64,000 nt of DNA from JAWXCE01 sp033764775 (GTDB taxonomy: Bacteria; Pseudomonadota; Alphaproteobacteria; Rhizobiales; Rhodomicrobiaceae), in the NCBI GenBank assembly GCA_033764775.1, contig JANRIQ010000027.1, positions 248,001 through 312,000 of the forward strand, written 5' to 3'. A program made the translations under genes and the position numbers. The notes under the pieces are model-generated. The model saw only the letters and a program-made list of their open reading frames with translations, had not been told where the DNA came from and did no database searches. Shown here piece after piece: positions 16,621 to 24,301 of this stretch (positions within the stretch are counted from its first letter, which is position 1; the number at the start of each line of letters is the position of its first letter).

Positions 16621-17169
16621 ATGGAAGCATTGAAGCTAAAGCCGATGACGGTTGACGAATTCCTCGTCTGGGCGGAGGGTCGCGAGGGCCGCTACGAGCT
16701 GCACGATGGCGAGGTGTTCGCCATGTCGCCGCAACGCGCGTCGCACCTGGAGGCGAAGCTCGCCATCTCGATCGCGTTACGAGACGCGATAAAAAGCGCG
16801 AAGTTAAACTGCTTCAGCGTTCCGGATGGGGCGACAGTCCGGATCAATGACATCACGGTTTTCGAACCGGACGCTTTGGTGTACTGCGGAGAAAAAGCGA
16901 AGCCTCACCAGATAGAGTTTCCCAATCCCATAATTGTTGTCGAAGTTTTGTCTCCGAATACGGGCTATAAAGATTTGGGTGAGAAGCTGCGAGCTTACTT
17001 CACGCTGCCGAGCGTTAATCATTATCTCGTTGCCGACCCGGATAAGAAACTTTTGATCCATCACGCGCGGGGCGGCGGCGATGAACTCATCACCCGCATC
17101 GTCACTGAAGGCGCCCTGCGCTTCGACCCGCCCGGCTTGACCATCACGGCGGAAGACATTTTCAGCTAG
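16621..17169 (+). CDS. Uma2-family (DUF820) PD-(D/E)XK nuclease-fold protein
   Basis: A 182-residue Uma2 protein: the N-terminal segment MTVDEFLVWAEGREGRYELHDGEV is followed by the restriction-fold core (FEPDALVYC, then IIVVEVLSPNTGYKDLGEKL, with Asp, Glu and Lys in the expected places) and the C-terminal YLVADPDKK strand. Uma2 proteins are extremely abundant in cyanobacteria and scattered elsewhere; their biological role is uncertain. Its reading is more AT-rich than the flanking genes, which hints at acquisition. It is divergent from ubiB and its last 8 bases overlap the convergent DUF447 gene. Confidence 0.85.
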   Translation: MEALKLKPMTVDEFLVWAEGREGRYELHDGEVFAMSPQRASHLEAKLAISIALRDAIKSAKLNCFSVPDGATVRINDITVFEPDALVYCGEKAKPHQIEFPNPIIVVEVLSPNTGYKDLGEKLRAYFTLPSVNHYLVADPDKKLLIHHARGGGDELITRIVTEGALRFDPPGLTITAEDIFS

Positions 17170-17728
17170 CCGCGAGGTGCGCCTCCACCCGCGCCATAAG
17201 CCAGCCCCAAGCCTCCTCTTCGCGCGGCCCGGCGGTTTTCGACACCGCGATCTGCAGATACTCGATCTCGCGGCGGATTTTGTCCTCTCGCAGCATGTGC
17301 AGGCGGCTCGTCAAAATCGCGAGTTCGATCACGGCCGCTTGCGCCCGGTTGAAGCCCGGCGCGGCGCGGTGGCTCGCCGTATGCACAACGCGGGCGTGAA
17401 AACGCGGGCGCTGCTCATCCTCCGAAACGCGCTCGACTTCAAACTCGTAATGGGCCACCGCGTCGGCTAACCTCGCGCCAGCAATGCGCTCGGCGGGGGC
17501 GAGCGGCCAGTCCTTGCGCCCGGTCAGGCAGCCTGCGAACACGCGCACGTCGTCAGTCACGCTTGCGGTGAAAAGCGGGTGCGCGCGTAAGTTGTCAAGC
17601 GTGCGCGTGGGCTTGAACGGCGCGGCGATCCACTCGTCGCCGTCCTGGATCAGGCCCAGCGGCGCGATGTGCGGCTCGCCCTCCGGCGTTTGCGTCACGA
17701 TGATGGTTTCGTGGATGTAGGGCATCAA
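17162..17728 (-). CDS. DUF447 flavin-reductase-like protein of archaeal-type C1 cofactor cluster
   Basis: A 188-residue split-barrel protein of the DUF447 family (HETIIVTQTPEGEPHIAPLG, APFKPTRTLDNLRAH, ending in a helical EEEAWGWLMARVEAHL). The family is found in methanogens and in H4MPT-using methylotrophs and is thought to bind flavin; its step in methanofuran or H4MPT synthesis is not established. The start overlaps the stop of the DHPS-like gene by four bases (ATGA). It is the last gene of an operon that begins with the NitT/TauT-type importer at 23.5 kb. Confidence 0.82.
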   Translation of the reverse strand: MMPYIHETIIVTQTPEGEPHIAPLGLIQDGDEWIAAPFKPTRTLDNLRAHPLFTASVTDDVRVFAGCLTGRKDWPLAPAERIAGARLADAVAHYEFEVERVSEDEQRPRFHARVVHTASHRAAPGFNRAQAAVIELAILTSRLHMLREDKIRREIEYLQIAVSKTAGPREEEAWGWLMARVEAHLAAS

Positions 17729-19134
17729 CTCGCTTTCTCGGTGCGGTGGCGCTTCGGTTCGAGCGTCGTGCCTGCTTCCTTGAGCTTGGCCAAATCCTCC
17801 GCCTCCTCATCCGCCGCGGCGCCCCATTTCAGCGGGTTGTCCTGCGCGTAGCGCTTGCCGAGCCGCCACGCGATCTCCGCGCGCGCCAACTCCACGCCGA
17901 GATAGAACGCATGGCCGCCGTCCTCCGCCACGTCGAGCTTGGGGAAGAATGCGAACGGGTCGCGCTCCACCCAGTGCCCGCGCCGGCTGAACACATGCAC
18001 GCCGTCCTCGGACACGTCGATGCGGAAATTGTCGTCCCGAATGGCGGCCGCGGTGGCGGCGATCTCCTCCGCGCCGTAGGGGAACGGCTTTTTGTCGTGC
18101 AGGCTTAGGAGCGCGTGCGAATAATCGCGCGGCAGGCTGGCGTCCTGCTTCGCCGCGAACATCATGCGGCGCGCGGCGTCGTGCTCCTCGATGGTGCGGC
18201 GGGTGTGCGGGCTAACCTGCACGACGAGCACGTTGCGGATGGCGAGCTCGGAGCAGACGCCGAGCAGTATTGCGGTGACGCCGCCTGAATCGGCGTCCGT
18301 CAGCTCGGTCAGGTTGCCAGTGCCCATCAGCATTTCTGCGTTCGGCCGTTGGCGGCGGAACTCGGCGTAGCGCAAAAGCGACGCGGTGAAGCCGTAATGG
18401 ATGGGGTCGAGGATCGGGTCGGCGAGAAACGGTAAGCCCTTCGCGGTCATCGCGTCGCAAGCGCGGTAAAGCGAGGTCATGTCGCCATGCGGCGCCGGGA
18501 TCAGCACCGGCGTGGCGCCGGTCTCCTCCGCGATCCAAAGGTTGCGCTCGTTCAAGCTGAGCAGGAAGTCGGCTCCCGCGCGCCCGCCCTCCAGCAGCTC
18601 CGCCTCGCTCGCCGAATCGACGCTCACCTTAAGACCGGCGGCCTTCAGCGCGCGCACCGCGTCGGCCATATGCGGAAACGGCGTGTCGGGCAGACAGCCG
18701 AGGTCGATCACATCGGCGCCTGCGCGTGCATGGGCGAGGCCGCGCGCGACGATGGCGTCCACGCTCATGCGCGGCGCATCGACAATTTCCGCGAAAATGT
18801 TCAGGTCGTGCCGCGATAGGTCGGGCTTGGCGCCGCGCTTGCCGAAATACTCCGGCAAGTCTTTCAACTCCTCCGGCCCGCGCTCGAACCGCGCGCCGAA
18901 ATGGGCCGACAGCGCGTCAAGATCGCCGCGGCAACGGCCCGGCAGCACCACGCGATCCGCGTTCACCGGCTGCGGCAGACGCCGCTTGATCAGCGCCTCG
19001 GTCATCAGCGCCGCAACCTTTACGCCCATGTCGTGGATGCGCCATTCGCGGCCGCCGAAGTCGATCTCGCCCAGCACCTTTTCCAGGCGCGGCTTTGCGA
19101 GACTGCCGGTGAGAAACACGATGCGTTCGGACAT
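17725..19134 (-). CDS. Dihydropteroate-synthase-like protein (archaeal/methylotroph type, H4MPT biosynthesis)
   Basis: A 469-residue protein. The N-terminal DUF6513-like part (FLTGSLAKPRLEKVLGEIDF) precedes a TIM-barrel pterin-binding region resembling dihydropteroate synthase (GADVIDLGCLPDTPF; LKVSVDSASEAELLEGGRAG; PFLADPILDPIHYGFTASLL; MLMGTGNLTELTDADSGG). In methanogens and methylotrophs such proteins are proposed to join the pterin to 4-(ribofuranosyl)aminobenzene phosphate during tetrahydromethanopterin synthesis. A canonical folate FolP is shorter (about 280 residues). It is translationally coupled to DUF447 and follows mfnE by 17 bases. Confidence 0.83.
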   Translation of the reverse strand: MSERIVFLTGSLAKPRLEKVLGEIDFGGREWRIHDMGVKVAALMTEALIKRRLPQPVNADRVVLPGRCRGDLDALSAHFGARFERGPEELKDLPEYFGKRGAKPDLSRHDLNIFAEIVDAPRMSVDAIVARGLAHARAGADVIDLGCLPDTPFPHMADAVRALKAAGLKVSVDSASEAELLEGGRAGADFLLSLNERNLWIAEETGATPVLIPAPHGDMTSLYRACDAMTAKGLPFLADPILDPIHYGFTASLLRYAEFRRQRPNAEMLMGTGNLTELTDADSGGVTAILLGVCSELAIRNVLVVQVSPHTRRTIEEHDAARRMMFAAKQDASLPRDYSHALLSLHDKKPFPYGAEEIAATAAAIRDDNFRIDVSEDGVHVFSRRGHWVERDPFAFFPKLDVAEDGGHAFYLGVELARAEIAWRLGKRYAQDNPLKWGAAADEEAEDLAKLKEAGTTLEPKRHRTEKAS

Positions 19135-19151
19135 TTACGCGCCACTTGCGA

Positions 19152-19763
19152 TCAGGGGACGATGCGGGCGCCTGCTTCGCCTTTGAGCGCTGCGGGCAGG
19201 CTTGGCCAATCGTCCGGCCCCAACCATATGGCGTCCGCGCCGCTCTCCGCAAGGAAACGAGGGAACAGGGGATCGACGACGCCTCGCGCGGCCAACGTGC
19301 CGGCCGTGGCTTGCCCTCCCGGCGCGGCGGATTTGACCAGAATGACCCGCGCGGCGCCAAGCGCGCCTGCGAGCCATGCCGCCAAACTGTCCGAGGTCAT
19401 GTCCCAGCTTTGCGGGATGTCTTCGCGATCAGCGGCCATAACCGGCGGCGACCAGACCGGGGTTCGCCGCCGGATCCACAACTCTGCAAAATCATCCGCC
19501 TGCTCCGCGATCGCCAGGCGTTCCTCCAAGCCTGATAGCGCGTGCGCGTACTGCGCCATGGCGAGAAGCGCCATGCGGTGCGCCGCCGCGTCGTCGAAAC
19601 CTAAGACCGGTTGCGTGGCCCGCACCGCATCCGCAAAGGGCCCGCCACCGGGGACGATAACGCCGCCTCGCGTCTCAGATATGGCAGCCAGCCAGCGCTT
19701 CAGGTTCGGGTTGTTCCACAGGCTGCCGCCAAGCTTCACGACCACGGGCGGCGGCGCGGCCAT
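19152..19763 (-). CDS. mfnE: MfnE-type amino-acid-kinase-fold kinase (methanofuran biosynthesis)
   Basis: A 203-residue amino acid kinase-fold protein with the N-terminal VVVKLGGSLW motif and the GGVIVPGGGPFAD phosphate-binding loop. In methanogens MfnE phosphorylates aminomethylfuran phosphate to the diphosphate used in methanofuran assembly; the methylotroph homologues serve methylofuran. The start ATG (19763) shares a base with the TAA of the mfnB-folB fusion (TAATG), so coupling is tight. Assignment rests on fold plus the neighbouring MfnB; by sequence alone it could be another small-substrate kinase. Confidence 0.75.
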   Translation of the reverse strand: MAAPPPVVVKLGGSLWNNPNLKRWLAAISETRGGVIVPGGGPFADAVRATQPVLGFDDAAAHRMALLAMAQYAHALSGLEERLAIAEQADDFAELWIRRRTPVWSPPVMAADREDIPQSWDMTSDSLAAWLAGALGAARVILVKSAAPGGQATAGTLAARGVVDPLFPRFLAESGADAIWLGPDDWPSLPAALKGEAGARIVP

Positions 19764-20974
19764 TACCGCTCGTCGCCATCGCGCATGTTGGTCAGCAACG
19801 GGTACACATTCGCCTCCCGAGCCGGCGGCTGACGGCGGAAAATCTCCACGCCGAGCGAGGCGCCCTCGATGCGGTCGAGTTTCTCGACGCTCACCCGAAC
19901 CGTGGCGGCGCGGCGGTGTTTGAGGCAATGCTCCGCGAGGCGCTCGGCCACTGTCTCCACGAGCTGGATATGGCCCGAGCCGATGATCGCGCGGGCGCCG
20001 TCCACCACGTAATCGTAGTTGAGGACGTTGTCGATATTCTCATCGAGCGGCCGCGCCGACGGATAGCACTCCACATCGACGCCGATGCGCACGCGCTGGG
20101 TGACGCCGTATTCGAGGCTGTAGACCCCGATATGCGCGTCAAGGACCAGGTCGCGCACGAAAATCTTGTCGAGCGGGCCGCGCACCTGGCGCGAGTGCGG
20201 GGCGTAAAACCGCCCGGCCAGAATGTGATGATCCGCCATGGTGACCCTTCTCGCCGTTTCTTCCGCGCGTTTCGCCGCGCTTTCATTGAGCGCCCGACGG
20301 ATCGCCGCCGCCGCGCGAGCATCAAGCGCCGCCTCACGCCCGCCTTCGCCGCACAGCGCGCCCCGGAAACCGGCGTAGTCCGGCCCTGCGCGCGCAATGA
20401 GCGCAATATCGTCCAGCCGCAACCCGCCCGCAAGCCCGCTGATGAGGCCCGCCGCCCGCGCGGCCGCGACGAAACCGCCAAGCTCCTCAGCGTTTCGTGC
20501 GCCTGTCAGCGGCCCGCGCGCTTTGTCGGCGGTGTCGAGCATGACGCCCGCCGCCCCCGCCCGCGCCAAGGCCAGCAGCCGGTGCGGCGTCGACCAATCC
20601 GCGCTGAAGGGCAGATCGGCGAACAGAACGGCGATCACCGCCGCCCGGCCCGCGCAAGCCTCACGCGCGGCGGCGACGCACGCCTCGACCTCAGCGTCCT
20701 CGAACACTCCGATTTTCACGTAGCGAACGCCGTGCGAAGCGCGCTCGGAGGCGGCGGCGGCGATCACGTCCGGCCGCATGGGAAGGTCGCCCGCCGTGGC
20801 GCTCACCGGCTTTCGCTCCCCGACCGCCGCGACGACCGCCGCCAGGTCTCGTGCGGCCCCAAGAGCGCCGGCGGCCGGGTCTTTCGCGTCGATGAGGTCG
20901 GCGCCGGCGGCGAGCGCGATGCGGGCTTCGTCGGCGTTGCGGACGCTGGCGAGAAACAGGGGAGCGCCCGCCAT
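19763..20974 (-). CDS. mfnB: MfnB (4-HFC-P synthase) - FolB-like aldolase fusion
   Basis: A 403-residue fusion. Residues about 4-235 are an MfnB/DUF556 TIM barrel (ASVRNADEARIALAAGADLI, the KDPAAGALGA loop, GVRYVKIGVF), which makes 4-(hydroxymethyl)-2-furancarboxaldehyde phosphate, the furan core of methanofuran. Residues about 280-395 are a dihydroneopterin-aldolase-like domain (KIFVRDLVLDAHIGVYSLEY; VLNYDYVVDGARAII; QLVETVAERLAEHCL), a pterin step shared by folate and H4MPT. One polypeptide thus spans two C1 cofactor pathways. The ATG at 20974 is used; a GTG at 20980 overlaps the ABC ATPase stop (GTGA) and is an equally possible start. Confidence 0.83.
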   Translation of the reverse strand: MAGAPLFLASVRNADEARIALAAGADLIDAKDPAAGALGAARDLAAVVAAVGERKPVSATAGDLPMRPDVIAAAASERASHGVRYVKIGVFEDAEVEACVAAAREACAGRAAVIAVLFADLPFSADWSTPHRLLALARAGAAGVMLDTADKARGPLTGARNAEELGGFVAAARAAGLISGLAGGLRLDDIALIARAGPDYAGFRGALCGEGGREAALDARAAAAIRRALNESAAKRAEETARRVTMADHHILAGRFYAPHSRQVRGPLDKIFVRDLVLDAHIGVYSLEYGVTQRVRIGVDVECYPSARPLDENIDNVLNYDYVVDGARAIIGSGHIQLVETVAERLAEHCLKHRRAATVRVSVEKLDRIEGASLGVEIFRRQPPAREANVYPLLTNMRDGDER

Positions 20975-20976
20975 CG

Positions 20977-21741
20977 TCACACCAAACCGCTTTCGACGCG
21001 GATCTCGCCGTTCGACGGCTGGGCGACGGCCTGCCGGAGAGCGAGGTTGCGCGCGCGAAATGCTTCGATGGCCGCGGCGTCGGCGCGCTCTTCCGTCGAG
21101 AGCCGCACGGGAATGTCATGCGCGACGCGGGCGGGCGGACCGGTGAACACGATGATGCGCGTCGCCAGGCGCACCGCCTCCCTGGTGTCATGGGTGACGA
21201 ACAGGACGGTGCAGCCGCGCGAGCGCCACAGATCGGCGAGCAGCGAGCGCAAGCCGTCGGCGGCGCTTTCGTCGAGCGAGACGAACGGTTCGTCCATAAG
21301 CAGGATGGACGGGCGGAACGCGAAGGCGCGGGCGAGCGCGGCTCGACGCTGCATGCCGAGCGAAATTTGCCCCGGGAACGCGTCGGCGAATTTGGTCAGG
21401 CCCACCTCGTCGATGAGGCGCAGGGCCGCCTCTCGGGCGCCATCCTCACGCATGACCAGCTCCACATTCTGCGCGACCGTGCGCCAGGGCAGCAGCCGCG
21501 GCGACTGGAACATGTAGCATAGACGGTCCGCGTCGGCGTTGACCCTCACGACGCCGTCGTAATCGGGGTCGAGGCCGGCGATGATGTTGAGCAGGCTCGT
21601 CTTGCCAGCGCCGGACGGGCCGACCAGGCAGGCGAACTCGCCGTGATCCACCGTAAAGCGCATGTCGCGGATGGCGGTGTGGCTGGCGCGGCCCTCGGCG
21701 AGGAAGGTTTTCGCCGCGATGTCGACCTCAAGCGCGATCAT
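20977..21741 (-). CDS. NitT/TauT-type ABC transporter ATP-binding protein
   Basis: A 254-residue SsuB/TauB-like ATPase with Walker A (GPSGAGKTS), a Q-loop in YMFQSPRLLPWRTV, a signature variant (ISLGMQRRAALARAF, with L-G-M in place of the usual S-G-G), Walker B (ILLMDEPFVSLDE) and switch His (VTHDTREA). The ATG at 21741 overlaps the permease stop (ATGA), and its own stop overlaps the mfnB-folB start. The operon position argues that the imported compound feeds cofactor synthesis or methanol oxidation rather than sulfonate use; no ligand can be read from the sequence. Confidence 0.85.
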   Translation of the reverse strand: MIALEVDIAAKTFLAEGRASHTAIRDMRFTVDHGEFACLVGPSGAGKTSLLNIIAGLDPDYDGVVRVNADADRLCYMFQSPRLLPWRTVAQNVELVMREDGAREAALRLIDEVGLTKFADAFPGQISLGMQRRAALARAFAFRPSILLMDEPFVSLDESAADGLRSLLADLWRSRGCTVLFVTHDTREAVRLATRIIVFTGPPARVAHDIPVRLSTEERADAAAIEAFRARNLALRQAVAQPSNGEIRVESGLV

Positions 21742-22550
21742 CGCCGCCACCGGTTTACGGACCGCTCCCACGGCTGAAGGATGAAAAGCTCAATCGCCTG
21801 CACCACGGCGATGAATGCGATGGCGTAGGCGAGGATGTTCGTCACGTCGAATTGTTGGAAATAGAGATAAAGCTGAAAGCCGACGCCGTTCGACCGCCCC
21901 AACAACTCCACCACCAGCACGATTTTCCACACCAGCGCCAGCCCTGAGCGCGTGGCCGCGGCGAAAAACGGCGCGAGTTGCGGCAGCGTCACGTGGCGGA
22001 AGGTGCGCCATCGCCCAAAGCGGTACACACGCGCCATCTGGCTGTAATCGGCGGAGAGCGCGCGCGCCCCCTCGCGCATGGTCACGGCGACATTGGGAAT
22101 TTTGTTGAGCGCCACGGCGGTGATGGCGGCTGCCTCGTACAGGCCGAACCAGATGTAGCATAGGATGATGGTGACGAGCGCTGGGAGATTGAGGAACAGC
22201 GTCAGCCAACTGTCGAAGAACAGGTTGAAGCGCGACCACCGGCCCATGAGAATGCCGATCGCCGAGCCGATGAACATGGCGATGAGGAAGCTCGCCGCGA
22301 CCCGCAGCAGCGTTATGCCCACATGATAAGGCAGGTCGCCCGTGGCGACGCCCGCGCCGATGGCGGCGAAGACGGCGGCCGGCGAAGGCAAGTAGCGCGG
22401 ATCGGCGAAATAAGCCGCCAGCGACCACACCGCCCACAGCGCGACGAGCGAGCCCGCGAACCACGCCGCGCGTCTCGCGCCGTCAGCAGCCGTGGTGGAT
22501 GCGGCGCCAGCCCTAGAAGACAAGGCCGCTCCAGAAGATGCTCGGGTCAA
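21738..22550 (-). CDS. NitT/TauT-type ABC transporter permease
   Basis: A 270-residue permease with six predicted spans and the SsuC/TauC-type EAA region (MREGARALSADYSQMARVYRF...LPQLAPFFAAATRSGLALVWK). It ends with a YAIAFIAVVQAIELFILQPWER segment. The reading frame opens with TTG at 22550 (another TTG at 22523), overlapping the end of the binding-protein gene by 38 bases; no ATG is available nearby, so translation is probably reinitiated or coupled. Partners are the ATPase downstream and the binding protein upstream. Confidence 0.83.
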   Translation of the reverse strand: MTRASSGAALSSRAGAASTTAADGARRAAWFAGSLVALWAVWSLAAYFADPRYLPSPAAVFAAIGAGVATGDLPYHVGITLLRVAASFLIAMFIGSAIGILMGRWSRFNLFFDSWLTLFLNLPALVTIILCYIWFGLYEAAAITAVALNKIPNVAVTMREGARALSADYSQMARVYRFGRWRTFRHVTLPQLAPFFAAATRSGLALVWKIVLVVELLGRSNGVGFQLYLYFQQFDVTNILAYAIAFIAVVQAIELFILQPWERSVNRWRR

Positions 22551-23505
22551 ACGTCACGCCTTTTCCAGTCACTTGTTCGCCGCCCGTCTGCGCCATGACG
22601 TCGAACAGGCGCCCGGCGGCCTTTCGGTCGCGCTCGTTCCAAGTGTGAAGCAAGCCCTCGCGGTAGCGTTCGCGCAGCACGCGGAACTCAGCATCGGAGG
22701 CGACCTGCATCAGCGGGCGGATACGGTCCCACTCCGCGTCCGAGGTGAGCAACGCCTTCTGCGCGTTCTGCATGGCGTTGGCGAAGCCTTGCAACAGCTT
22801 GGGCTGCTCGGCGGCGAAACTCTCGGAGACGACGAAGCCGACCATCGGCAGCGGCGCCGGGATGTCGAACGCCTTCACCAGCTCGGCGACCGAAGCGATG
22901 CGCGGATAGCCGTCGGCCTCGAGCGGCGCGGTGAGGTTCCAGTTATTCAGCACGGCGTCGATGCGGCCGGAGCGCAGTTGCTCGTTGAGGAGCGGCGGCG
23001 CGCCGAAGACGGGCGTTGCGGTCTCCGCCAAGTCGCCAAGGCCAAGCTTCTTCGCATAGGCGCGCAGAATGAGCCAGCTTTTGTCGATCGGCCCGCCGGC
23101 GACGCCAAGACGCTTTCCACGCAAATCCTCGATTTTGGCTATGGAGCTGCCCGGCGCGACGATGATGGAGCCGAGCGCCGCGGAATAAGGGACAAAAGTG
23201 AAGCGCGTGCCCAGCGCCCGCTGCTGCAGCACCCAGAACCAATCCGTCACCGCCGTATCCGCTTGGCCGGACAGCACCGCCACCTGCGCGGCCTGCTGCG
23301 CAGCGACCACGGTGACCTGCAACTCGAAGTTTTCGCGTTTGTCCAGCTTGTGGTGCTTGATAACGTCGAGCAGCCAGTTGACCGTGCCGTATTTGAGGGC
23401 GGCGGCCTTCATCACGGCGTCGGCGCGAGCCGCTGCCGGAGTTGCAAGCGCGGCGATCAGCGCAAGCGAGGCGAACAGCCCAGCCGAGCTTTTAAACTTC
23501 AGCAT
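22513..23505 (-). CDS. NitT/TauT-type ABC transporter periplasmic binding protein
   Basis: A 330-residue exported binding protein with a signal peptide (MLKFKSSAGLFASLALIAALATPAAARA) and a two-lobe core typical of NMT1/ThiY and SsuA relatives (LKYGTVNWLLDVIKHHKLD; LSGQADTAVTDWFWVLQQ; LRGKRLGVAGGPIDKSWLIL). It heads the importer-cofactor operon that runs to DUF447 at 17.2 kb. A strong GGAGGACAA ribosome site precedes the ATG at 23505. The ligand is unknown. The location between C1 cofactor genes and the xox/lut cluster points to a methylotrophy-related substrate. Confidence 0.83.
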   Translation of the reverse strand: MLKFKSSAGLFASLALIAALATPAAARADAVMKAAALKYGTVNWLLDVIKHHKLDKRENFELQVTVVAAQQAAQVAVLSGQADTAVTDWFWVLQQRALGTRFTFVPYSAALGSIIVAPGSSIAKIEDLRGKRLGVAGGPIDKSWLILRAYAKKLGLGDLAETATPVFGAPPLLNEQLRSGRIDAVLNNWNLTAPLEADGYPRIASVAELVKAFDIPAPLPMVGFVVSESFAAEQPKLLQGFANAMQNAQKALLTSDAEWDRIRPLMQVASDAEFRVLRERYREGLLHTWNERDRKAAGRLFDVMAQTGGEQVTGKGVTFDPSIFWSGLVF

Positions 23506-23547
23506 TTGTCCTCCCATGCAACGCCAGTCTTAAGCGTGGGCGCGAAC

Positions 23548-24036
23548 TCAGTTCGACAAACGGTTGTCGATGAGGAAGTTCAGTCCCCGCAGCCATGACT
23601 GATCGGTATTGCTTCGGATGTCGGCGCTGACGACCTTGAGCACAGCGCCGGTTTTCACATCGCGTATTTCCACATTCACGTTCAGGATGAGGTTCGACAC
23701 CTTCTGCACGTAACCGATGAACGCGACATCGACCCCGAGGGGCGCGGCGATGCGCTCCACGCAGCCGTTGCAGTCGTGCAACGCCCGCTCCTTAGCCACT
23801 TGGGCGCGTACGGGCGACACATCGACCACCTCATAAAGCCTTTTCGCGGCCAGGGCGTCCCGCAGAGTCTGGCCCATGAGACCGAGACGCTTCGTCTCAT
23901 CCTCGCGCTTGCCGCGCAGATCGCCCTCGGCGCTGGTGTCGATAAGCTCGAAATCGAACACCACGGCGCGCGGCAGGGCGGCTGCGGGCGCAAACCACAC
24001 AAAAAAGAGCAGCAGTGCGGCGAAGATCGGCTTCAT
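23548..24036 (-). CDS. Exported DUF3280/DUF2380-like protein of the PQQ/xox neighbourhood
   Basis: A 162-residue protein with a signal peptide (MKPIFAALLLFFVWFAPAAA). Its core resembles DUF2380/DUF3280 proteins (PRAVVFDFELIDTS; LRDALAAKRLYEVVDVSPV; DVAFIGYVQKVSNLILNVNV). The paired cysteines in HDCNGCVERIAAPLG are a visible feature and could bind a metal or form a disulfide. Such proteins are seen beside PQQ-dependent dehydrogenase genes, but no function is known. It is divergent from the lutA-like gene and lies just upstream of the importer-cofactor operon. Confidence 0.65.
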   Translation of the reverse strand: MKPIFAALLLFFVWFAPAAALPRAVVFDFELIDTSAEGDLRGKREDETKRLGLMGQTLRDALAAKRLYEVVDVSPVRAQVAKERALHDCNGCVERIAAPLGVDVAFIGYVQKVSNLILNVNVEIRDVKTGAVLKVVSADIRSNTDQSWLRGLNFLIDNRLSN

Positions 24037-24224
24037 GTGAGCATCTCATGACGTTTGCCCGCATACTACGAAGCAGGGCGCAGCCGCACAACAGCTATCC
24101 CTGAAAGCGGAAACGCAATTGCGAGCCATAAGCTCGCTCATGTTGAAGCGCGCGAGTCAAGATCACGCCAAAGCTTATTTTTCTCTTAACAAAATCATTT
24201 CAACCCTTGATCCGCCGCGATTTC

Positions 24225-24254
24225 TTGACTTGGCGGTTTTGCGCGTCGTATTAC
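24225..24254 (+). promoter_or_regulatory. Candidate sigma70-type promoter for the lut-like operon
   Basis: TTGACT (24225-24230) and TATTAC (24249-24254) are separated by 18 bases, about 48 bases before the lutA-like ATG at 24302. The -35 matches five of six consensus bases and the -10 four of six. The 265-base divergent region is locally AT-rich, unlike the surrounding coding DNA. Confidence 0.4.
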
Positions 24255-24301
24255 CGAAAAAAATCATAAGCGCTCATTGGGCGCCGCCAGGGAGAAACTT
24301 C

